Assembly: GCA_013374505.1 (NCBI GenBank)
Contig: QENJ01000104.1
Location: 1 to 7,164 of the forward strand
Source of the DNA: Candidatus Methanophagaceae archaeon
GTDB taxonomy: Archaea; Halobacteriota; Syntropharchaeia; Alkanophagales; Methanospirareceae
Reading direction: 5' to 3'
Length of the DNA: 7,164 bases
The notes beneath the pieces are model-generated. The model made no database searches. It saw only the letters and a list, made by a program, of their open reading frames with translations, and was not told the origin of the DNA. A program made the translations under genes and the position numbers. Within the stretch, counting starts at the first letter, position 1. Each line of letters begins with the position of its first letter. This document shows, one piece after another, positions 1 to 4,741 of the stretch.

Positions 1-322
1 AAGGTTATCGTTTCGTTTTTGTTGTCTAACCATTGATAGGGGCTATAGTAGACATAATAAGCACCGGGATAAAGGTAGTGCCTTCGGGGATAGTTTCCCT
101 TTCGCCATCCGCATTTTCTAAAGTCCAGTTGCCTATGTTTACGCTTTCGTTAGAGGGGTTGTTAAGGGTAACCCACTCGGTACAACTCTCATTAACTGCT
201 GGTTTTTGGTCGAAGGCGTATATTATTATTTCTGAGGAAGCGGAGGGGGTTGCTACGGTGATGCCTAAAAGAAACCTCAAAGCGATTCCTATTATTAGCC
301 CTTGTTTTTTGGTCTTTGTCAC
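1..322 (-). pseudogene. Secreted lamin-tail-domain (LTD) protein, frameshifted and cut by the window edge
   Basis: The minus-strand frame begins with a Lys-rich segment and a hydrophobic stretch (IIGIALRFLLGITVA) ending near SASS, a plausible signal peptide, so export is inferred. It continues into a lamin-tail-like domain with the hallmarks EWVTLNNPSNESVNIGNWTL and IPEGTT. In this frame translation goes nonsense and stops at a TAG at 26-28. In the neighbouring frame from about position 68 down to the edge the product reads PGAYYVYYSPYQWLDNKNET, exactly the expected LTD continuation. One base therefore appears to be missing near 66-72. A longer start at 376 is possible, but its first residues come from the dispersed repeat. 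I prefer the GTG at 320-322 because a TATA box lies about 27 bases upstream of it. LTD domains occur in secreted or cell-surface proteins; no specific function can be given. A sequencing error instead of a true mutation is possible. Confidence 0.72.
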
Positions 323-343
323 TACATTTTTAATTTCGAAAGA

Positions 344-353
344 CGTATATATG
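344..353 (-). promoter_or_regulatory. TATA box of the LTD gene
   Basis: On the minus strand the sequence reads catatatacg. Its centre lies about 27 bases upstream of the GTG at 322, the normal archaeal TATA-to-start-site distance, so transcript start and start codon would nearly coincide (leaderless). Confidence 0.45.
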
Positions 354-354
354 A

Positions 355-494
355 TACAAGAACGCATTTTATTCAACTAATTTTAAGTATTGACACCGAT
401 TAACGCAGTTTAACGCAGAAGAACACAAATCCGTGTAAACACGTGTGAATCTGCGTCCTAAATTAAATAGCTAGAAGTTATATGCTTTATATAC
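355..494 (+). repeat. Dispersed repeat copy A (GxxExxY-associated, with TATA end)
   Basis: Positions 355-494 align along their length with 4520-4642 (copy D). The first 25 bases match at 23 positions, then both copies carry attgacac(c/a)gattaacgcag, a core rich in gcag/ctgcg words, gaatctgcgtcctaaat, an agaagttata stretch, and finally a TATA box. Copy A has about 10 extra bases (a second taacgcag unit) and about 7 extra bases after ctgcgtcc. Unlike copies B and D it has no visible ggacgcag left arm, so its left end may be truncated or lie at 355. It occupies nearly all the space between the divergent LTD and helicase genes. Confidence 0.8.
485..494 (+). promoter_or_regulatory. TATA box of the UvrD-like helicase gene, at the end of repeat copy A
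   Basis: The decamer ctttatatac is a near-consensus archaeal TATA box. With a start site about 25 bases downstream (near 514) it gives a leader of about 15 bases before the ATG at 529, with a weak aggg ribosome-binding candidate at 518-521. The same decamer occurs at the end of repeat copy B. Confidence 0.6.
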
Positions 495-528
495 AACGAA
501 AAAAAAAAACAGATTTTAGGGTTTTATC

Positions 529-2535
529 ATGGCAAAAAAATACAAACTAAAAAAGTCAATAAAAGAGCCAGAACCGTCTTTTAAGATAAACTATGAAGAA
601 GAACTAAATGAGGCTCAGCACAAAGCCGTAGCGATAACGGATGGCCCGGTATTAGTAATCGCGGGTGCAGGCACGGGCAAAACGAGAACTTTGGTATATA
701 GAGTAGCAAAACTGGTTGAATCCGGTATAAATCCGGAGTCAATACTATTGCTCACTTTTACGAGGCGTGCTGCTAATGAGCTGCTCAGAAGGGCGTCAAG
801 TATCCTGGATGAAAGATGTTCAAAAGTAGCGGGTGGGACCTTCCACTCTTTTGCAAATACAATCCTCAGAAAATACGCGGGTCTCATTGGATTCAACACG
901 AATTTCACGATTCTCGACAATAGCGATGCCGAAGATGCCATTAATGTAATTAGAACGCAGCTCGGGTTTCACAAAAAAGAGAAAAGATTCCCAAAAAAAG
1001 CAACCATTCGAAAGGTTATAAGCAAATCAATAAATAAAAGTTGCACGATTGAACTTGTTGTAAAAGAAGATTATCCACAATTCATAGTTAATTTAAGCGA
1101 CCTCCAAAAGATAAATGAGCATTATAAACTATATAAAAAAGCTAAATCCATTATGGATTATGACGACTTGCTCGTGTATCTAAAAATACTTTTAGAGGAG
1201 AATAACGTGGTGAGAACGAGATTATCAAATTTTTACAAATATATATTGATTGACGAGTACCAGGATACAAACAAATTACAGGCACGTATAGCCTGTTTAC
1301 TTGCTTCAGAACATCAAAACATCATGGTAGTGGGCGACGATTCACAAAGTATTTATGCCTTTCGGGGTGCAAACTTCAAAAATATCATGGAGTTCCCAAA
1401 GATATTTCCGGATACTAAGATAATCACCCTCGAAGAGAACTATCGAAGTACGCAACCGATCCTTGATTTGACGAATGAAATTATCAGGTATGCAAATGAA
1501 AAATACCCTAAAAACCTGTTTACTAAAAGGGAAGGCACACAAAAACCGGTCTTTATTGAGGCGGAGAACGATAATTATCAGTCACAATTTATCGTCCAAC
1601 GAGTATTGGAGCTGAGAGAGGAGGAAATACCACTGAATGACATTGCCGTCCTGTTTCGGGCGGGATGGCTTTCTAATGATTTAGAGATTGAATTAAAAAA
1701 CCATAATATCCCTTTCGTGAAACACGGTGGCTTTAAATTTATTGAGGCCGCACATGTTAAGGACGTAATAGCACATTTAAGAGTAGTTTTTAATCCGTTA
1801 GATGCGGTTAGCTGGCATCGGATTTTATTGTTGATCGAAGGGATTGGTACCAAAACGGCGAATGATATAATTACCGAAATTGTTGACAAAAATAAGGGGC
1901 TGGGATTTTTTAAAGTAAATAGATTTTTTAGTAGAAAGTACGGTGGGAATTTGAATAGATTGGGTTCTACAATTAAAGAGCTCACATCTGAAGAGATCTC
2001 ACCTGCAGAACAAATAGTCATTCTACTTGAATACTATAAACCGCTATTCGAGAAAAAATACGATGATTTTAATAAGAGACAAAAGGATTTAGAGTCCTTA
2101 GTTAGAATCGCGGAAAGATATAATGATTTAGAGCATTTTCTAGTTGATACTACCTTAGAGCCATTAGAGGCCAGTCAAGTTGATGTAGAAGTTACAGACA
2201 AAGAGGATGAAAAATTAGTTTTATCAACGATTCATTCAGCAAAAGGACTTGAATGGCATACCGTATTCATAATCTTTCTTGTTGATGGTTATCTGCCGTC
2301 TACTTATTCTTTGGATAGCGATGAAAATGTAGAAGAGGAGCGGCGGTTATTGTATGTGGCGGCAACCAGGGCTAAAGAAAACTTATATCTTCTAAAACCA
2401 GAGCTCGAATACTCGGGACGGAACTATTTTGAACATTCGTATTTGGGTTTTTCCGAGGTTTCAAGGTTTTTGAATGAAGGTGATATTTTAGAAAAATATG
2501 TGGAACGCTGGAGTTTAATTGATGAACAAGAGTGA
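529..2535 (+). CDS. UvrD/PcrA/Rep-family SF1A DNA helicase
   Basis: An ATP-dependent 3'-5' DNA helicase of superfamily 1A, expected to unwind DNA in repair or replication restart. All core motifs are present in order: Q-motif region LNEAQHKAV (26-34), Walker A GAGTGKT (46-52), motif Ia LLLTFTRRAANEL (73-85), GGTFHSFA (102-109), Walker B IDEYQD (241-246), motif III VVGDDSQSIYAFRGA (267-281), motif IV NYRS (304-307), motif V TIHSAKGLEW (567-576) and motif VI ERRLLYVAATRAK (604-616). The 668-residue length is close to PcrA/UvrD, so it looks intact and catalytically competent. A basic N-terminal extension of about 20 residues (KKYKLKKSIK) precedes the Q-motif. The start at 529 is the first ATG after the TATA box at 485-494. 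Its stop overlaps the GTG of the GxxExxY fragment, so that cassette sits flush against the gene end. UvrD, PcrA and Rep cannot be told apart from sequence alone, so no symbol is given. Confidence 0.95.
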   Translation: MAKKYKLKKSIKEPEPSFKINYEEELNEAQHKAVAITDGPVLVIAGAGTGKTRTLVYRVAKLVESGINPESILLLTFTRRAANELLRRASSILDERCSKVAGGTFHSFANTILRKYAGLIGFNTNFTILDNSDAEDAINVIRTQLGFHKKEKRFPKKATIRKVISKSINKSCTIELVVKEDYPQFIVNLSDLQKINEHYKLYKKAKSIMDYDDLLVYLKILLEENNVVRTRLSNFYKYILIDEYQDTNKLQARIACLLASEHQNIMVVGDDSQSIYAFRGANFKNIMEFPKIFPDTKIITLEENYRSTQPILDLTNEIIRYANEKYPKNLFTKREGTQKPVFIEAENDNYQSQFIVQRVLELREEEIPLNDIAVLFRAGWLSNDLEIELKNHNIPFVKHGGFKFIEAAHVKDVIAHLRVVFNPLDAVSWHRILLLIEGIGTKTANDIITEIVDKNKGLGFFKVNRFFSRKYGGNLNRLGSTIKELTSEEISPAEQIVILLEYYKPLFEKKYDDFNKRQKDLESLVRIAERYNDLEHFLVDTTLEPLEASQVDVEVTDKEDEKLVLSTIHSAKGLEWHTVFIIFLVDGYLPSTYSLDSDENVEEERRLLYVAATRAKENLYLLKPELEYSGRNYFEHSYLGFSEVSRFLNEGDILEKYVERWSLIDEQE

Positions 2536-2738
2536 TTTTTGATGATAGGACGCAGAAGAACGCAGATAATCAGGATTTTAAATATACGGAATTGACGGAA
2601 GAGTTTATTAGAATCTTCTATCGAGTTTATAATAAACTGGGTTTTCTGGAACAGGTTTATGAGAATGCAATGATGATAGAACTGAATTTTGGCACGAAAC
2701 CGGAAGTTAAACATAAGGCATTTGATAATTTGAAATAG
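2532..2738 (+). pseudogene. GxxExxY-family protein (PD-(D/E)XK-like) with its central core deleted
   Basis: The 68-residue product begins with residues translated from the repeat itself (RTQKNADNQ) and then shows the family N-terminus FKYTELTEEFIRIFYRVYN and the diagnostic motif GFLEQVY (G37, E40, Y43), followed by ENAMMIEL. Directly after this it reads NFGTKPEVKHKAFDN, which in family members is the C-terminal part. GxxExxY proteins are usually about 125 residues, and the missing middle of roughly 60-70 residues normally holds the conserved acidic and Lys residues of the PD-(D/E)XK-like fold. The join is in frame at residues 51/52 (about 2682-2687). The product therefore should lack nuclease-type activity and is best read as a gene remnant. 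The GTG start overlaps the helicase stop; a start inside the cassette is equally possible. It is enclosed by ggacgcag (2548-2555) and ctgcgtcc (2763-2770). Confidence 0.8.
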
Positions 2739-2799
2739 TTTTCTGCGTGAATCTGCGTGAATCTGCGTCCTAAATAGTTAGAACTTGTACTTTATATAC
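2548..2799 (+). mobile_element. Repeat copy B: inverted-repeat cassette carrying the GxxExxY remnant
   Basis: The left end ggacgcagaagaacgcag faces the right end, which has three tandem 10-base units ending in ctgcgtga, ctgcgtga and ctgcgtcc (2741-2770); the outer 8 bases of the two ends are exact reverse complements. Between them lies the whole GxxExxY remnant. To the right, taaatagttagaa matches copy D base for base, and the module ends at a TATA box (2790-2799). With an intact gene the element would be roughly 0.4-0.45 kb. No transposase is visible. Mobility is inferred from dispersion and the bounded structure. Confidence 0.65.
2790..2799 (+). promoter_or_regulatory. Orphan TATA box at the end of repeat copy B
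   Basis: The decamer ctttatatac is identical to the one upstream of the helicase gene, and its 20-base spacing from ctgcgtcc equals that in copy D. No plus-strand gene follows for more than 1 kb. A transcript starting near 2815-2820 would run straight into the 2846-3066 palindromic structure. Activity is unproven. Confidence 0.4.
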
Positions 2800-2845
2800 A
2801 ATGAAAAGCAGTTGACCCGGCAGTAATGAAACATATGACTAGATA

Positions 2846-3066
2846 AGGGAACTCAGTAAATAGTTTACCCATTTTGATAAAAATCATAGACACAGATTTT
2901 ACCGATTTACACAGACGGTACTGCCCTGATGATTAAGTTTTTACTGGTTGAATAAAAATAAAAAAACTACAATACTTTAATATCTGTGTTAATCAGCGTA
3001 AATCTGTGTCGTAAAAATTATTGGAAAATGATACCGTTCCGGTAATTTATTATTTGTGAGTTCCCT
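2846..3066. repeat. Outer inverted-repeat element of about 220 bp
   Basis: The left end agggaactca (2846-2855) is the exact reverse complement of tgagttccct (3057-3066). Inward of these the arms stay similar but imperfect for about 15 more bases (gtaaatagtttaccc against the complement of ggtaatttattattt). The structure encloses a second, unrelated inverted repeat at 2889-3010. No coding potential is seen. It could be a MITE-like element or a large folded RNA. Confidence 0.55.
2889..3010. repeat. Inner 122-bp element with 28-29-bp terminal inverted repeats (repeat copy C)
   Basis: The left arm (2889-2916, starting gacacagattttaccgattt) pairs with the right arm (2982-3010, ending gcgtaaatctgtgtc) with a few mismatches; the outer 10 bases are exact complements. 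The words gacacagatt and ttaatcagcg place it in the same family as copies A, B and D, but it lacks a GxxExxY remnant and a TATA end. It is a short, noncoding, MITE-like derivative. Both flanks contain taaaaat close to the ends, a weak hint of a target duplication. Confidence 0.65.
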
Positions 3067-3296
3067 AAACATTCTGCAATCTCGCGGGATGCGGCTATGT
3101 ATGAGGGCACTCACGCAACAACGGCGATATGAGTAGCCCGGAAAAGCGGTGAACACGAAACGCGCTTTGAGCTCGAGTCTTTGGATGGTGAGTTCATATG
3201 TATTCCTGAAGACATTTAGGGCTATCCTTAAGATAACGGTGGATATGGCGATATGTGCGACTTATCGGATTGATTGCACGAACAGCCTTTATCGCA
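3067..3296. other. Intergenic stretch without a recognisable gene
   Basis: These 230 bases lie downstream of the 22-residue-repeat gene and beyond the inverted-repeat element. A minus-strand frame stays open across much of it and into the repeat, but it has no convincing start or family resemblance. The plus-strand frame from 3149 reads as shadow sequence and crosses into the opposite-strand gene. No terminator hairpin or RNA gene was recognised. Confidence 0.4.
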
Positions 3297-3689
3297 TTAT
3301 TTCTTCTTCTCTAAAATCTCTTGGACTGCCCCGAGAACGCCTCTTGCTGCATCTTTCACGTAGTCTATAGCGGGTTGCATCGTACGTTCCGCAAGGTCCG
3401 CGGTTTTAGCTCTTGTCTGTGTCGCCCCCTCAATTATACCATCCGCTGCCTCTTTTATTATATCACCGGCTTCCACTTTTACCTTCTCGGCACCTTCGAT
3501 TGCGCCCTTCATCGCATCTTTAGCCGTGGATTCCACTTTCTCCTTTGTATCGGTCGCCCCTTCCAGAGTATTCTTAACGATTTTATTGGTGATCTCACCT
3601 ACTTTTTCTGTTATGTCCTCTCCTTTCTCAAAAGCGTTCACTACCGCCACCCTAACTGCTTTTGTTACCTCACTATCTTTTTCTTCCAT
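3297..3689 (-). CDS. Small protein of five 22-residue amphipathic helical repeats, function unknown
   Basis: The 130-residue product is Ala-, Glu- and Lys-rich, with no Cys, no signal peptide and no obvious membrane segment. The tetrads FEKG, LEGA, IEGA, IEGA and IDYV begin at residues 20, 42, 64, 86 and 108, exactly 22 apart, so almost the whole protein is five tandem 22-mers after a short cap. Similar 11/22-residue amphipathic periods are known in LEA-type desiccation proteins and apolipoproteins; homology to either is not claimed. A long helix, coiled coil or membrane/lipid-surface binding is a reasonable inference. The start is secure because aaggagat lies just upstream of the ATG. It is divergent from the thioredoxin-like gene across about 230 bases. 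It is unlikely to be an ORF artefact given its periodicity and ribosome-binding site. Confidence 0.8.
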   Translation of the reverse strand: MEEKDSEVTKAVRVAVVNAFEKGEDITEKVGEITNKIVKNTLEGATDTKEKVESTAKDAMKGAIEGAEKVKVEAGDIIKEAADGIIEGATQTRAKTADLAERTMQPAIDYVKDAARGVLGAVQEILEKKK

Positions 3690-3692
3690 AAT

Positions 3693-3700
3693 ATCTCCTT
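3693..3700 (-). promoter_or_regulatory. Strong Shine-Dalgarno site deciding the start of the 22-mer repeat protein
   Basis: On the minus strand the sequence is aaggagat, three bases before the ATG at 3687-3689. It is the only strong Shine-Dalgarno match noticed in the window; the other genes have weak sites or seem to use short leaders. Confidence 0.7.
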
Positions 3701-3884
3701 CTTTTTTATGATATGTAAACCTTTCGTGGGGTTCACAGTTCAGCGGGCTATTGAATCACAGCCAATGCTGCCATAGCGTCTCATAACCACTTCATTGCCC
3801 GCCAAAATCGTGGGCTACTACAATGTCTTTTGCGTCCCGATGTTCTATTCTGGTTTTTCTGTCTGTGCTATAAGTGCCAAAACC

Positions 3885-3894
3885 ATTTTTTAAA
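3885..3894 (+). promoter_or_regulatory. Possible TATA box of the thioredoxin-like gene
   Basis: The T/A stretch ttttttaaa is preceded by a purine-rich ccaaaacca segment. A start site about 25 bases downstream would fall near 3915, leaving a very short leader before the ATG at 3923. The match to consensus is modest. Confidence 0.3.
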
Positions 3895-3922
3895 GTTGGG
3901 TACTTTAATAGTAAATGTAGTT

Positions 3923-4408
3923 ATGAACCTCAAAACACTTGTTTCGCAGCACCAGCAGGCATTCAAGCAGAAAGTGGCTGAAACACTCGCAGAAAAGTAT
4001 TCCATGAGCATAGAGCAAGTGCTTACGATTCATGAAGATGTGATTGAAAGATATGTGCAGGAACGCTACAAAGGAATAGAGCAAGTAGTTTCACGGATAC
4101 TGGACTGCAAACGCCCGGTTGTATTGAGCATAAGACGAGACCCGTGTAGCGATGATGTATGCCTGATCTGCGAGCGTGACCAGCACCATATTGAGGCGCT
4201 GCAACTGTGGTATGGCGACAGAATAGATTTTTATGAGATCTTTGACAGCTCGCCGGAAGCAGCTATTTATCATGTCCTCTATCAGAGCGAAGGAGAGAAG
4301 TTACTCCCGCTGACCGCGGTCATCTACAAAGGCGAAGTCAAAAAATATTGGTCCGGCAGACCGGTAGAGGTTGAAGAGTACAGGGCATATCTTGACTGGC
4401 TGGTCTAA
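3923..4408 (+). CDS. Hypothetical protein with probable thioredoxin-like fold and a CxxC
   Basis: I start this at the ATG at 3923 (161 residues) and not at 3830, because the extra 31 residues (CLCYKCQNHFLK and similar) look like translated noncoding DNA and a TATA-like stretch lies inside them. Residues 1-60 are helical and Gln/Glu-rich. From 65 onward the order is a strand (RPVVLSI), a Cys cluster (C75, C80, C83, the last two forming C-L-I-C), a helix, a strand (IDFYEIF), a helix, then LLPLTAVIYKGEVKKYWSG and a final helix EEYRAYLDWL. That order, with Pro129 before a strand and a Gly turn after the strand pair, resembles thioredoxin with its cis-proline. A redox or metal-binding role is inference; the canonical WCxxC is absent. 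The 330 bases downstream hold repeat copy D. I recognise no specific family. Confidence 0.72.
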   Translation: MNLKTLVSQHQQAFKQKVAETLAEKYSMSIEQVLTIHEDVIERYVQERYKGIEQVVSRILDCKRPVVLSIRRDPCSDDVCLICERDQHHIEALQLWYGDRIDFYEIFDSSPEAAIYHVLYQSEGEKLLPLTAVIYKGEVKKYWSGRPVEVEEYRAYLDWLV

Positions 4409-4446
4409 TCTCGTTTTAGCGGTACTTTTACGCATGATAATCTGCT

Positions 4447-4459
4447 TTGGTTGAACCAA
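4447..4459. repeat. Short perfect palindrome downstream of the thioredoxin-like gene
   Basis: ttggttgaaccaa has two 6-base arms around a single G. It lies about 40 bases after the stop codon and 26 bases before repeat copy D. It could be a protein-binding site or chance; no T-run follows, so it is not a typical terminator. Confidence 0.25.
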
Positions 4460-4484
4460 TTCAGGACAAGAAAAAATACTAATC

Positions 4485-4642
4485 GGACGCAGATGATCGC
4501 AGATTAATAGGATTTGAAGTACAAGAAAGCATATTATTCAACTAAAATCAATTATTGACACAGATTAACGCAGAAGAACTCAAATCTGTGTAAATCCGTC
4601 TGAATCTGCGTCCTAAATAGTTAGAAGTTATACTGTATATAC
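4485..4642 (+). mobile_element. Dispersed repeat copy D: inverted-repeat element with TATA end
   Basis: The left arm ggacgcagat (4485-4494) is the exact complement of atctgcgtcc (4604-4613), and weaker pairing continues inward for about 12 bases, giving a 129-base bounded unit. After the left arm, aggatttgaagtacaagaa resembles the point in copy B where the GxxExxY ORF begins (aggattttaaatatacgg), so this looks like a deletion derivative of such a cassette. From 4520 to 4642 it matches copy A, including the terminal agaagttata and TATA box. An internal hairpin (cacagatt paired with aatctgtg) is also visible. It sits directly upstream of dinB. Confidence 0.7.
4633..4642 (+). promoter_or_regulatory. 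Probable dinB TATA box at the end of repeat copy D
   Basis: ctgtatatac corresponds to ctttatatac in copies A and B and lies 20 bases after ctgcgtcc, as in copy B. A start site near 4660-4665 would give dinB a leader of about 80 bases containing a 14-codon ORF. No better TATA box was noticed closer to dinB. Confidence 0.45.
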
Positions 4643-4667
4643 TAAACTAAAGCACAGAAAAAGAGAG

Positions 4668-4712
4668 ATGGCTACGCAGTCACAGGAACAAGATATGCGA
4701 AAAGTTAAATAA
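4668..4712 (+). CDS. Possible 14-codon leader ORF ahead of dinB
   Basis: An ATG at 4668, about 30 bases after the TATA centre, opens a frame reading MATQSQEQDMRKVK before a TAA. It would be the first start codon on the predicted transcript, with agagag just before it. It is not in frame with dinB and ends 29 bases before it. Such a short frame can arise by chance; a translated leader is only a possibility. Confidence 0.2.
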   Translation: MATQSQEQDMRKVK

Positions 4713-4741
4713 GGAAACAAGAACTGAATGTAAACGAGCAG

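Noticed and set aside
33..380. Plus-strand open frame of 115 codons
   Set aside because: It mirrors the LTD gene on the other strand, has no family resemblance, and the LTD reading on the minus strand is clear.
2741..2770. Three tandem 10-base units as a possible CRISPR-like array
   Set aside because: The units are contiguous without spacers and form the right end of the inverted-repeat cassette.
3149..3776. Plus-strand open frames opposite the 22-residue repeat gene
   Set aside because: They are Cys-, Phe- and Ser-rich shadows of an Ala/Glu/Lys-rich minus-strand gene that has a strong ribosome-binding site and an exact repeat period.
3797..3815. Hairpin gcccgc / gtgggc between the divergent genes
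   Set aside because: Short stem with a G-T pair and no T-run; insufficient for a terminator or regulatory RNA.
3795..3922. Minus-strand fragment ending STDRKTRIEHRDAKDIVVAHD before a stop
   Set aside because: It looks protein-like, but it is only about 40 codons, has no start, is bounded upstream by a stop, and matches no family I can name; it overlaps the likely promoter of the thioredoxin-like gene.
3830..3922. N-terminal extension of the thioredoxin-like protein from the first ATG
   Set aside because: Its composition (FWFFCLCYKCQ) is unlike the rest of the protein, and a TATA-like stretch lies within it.
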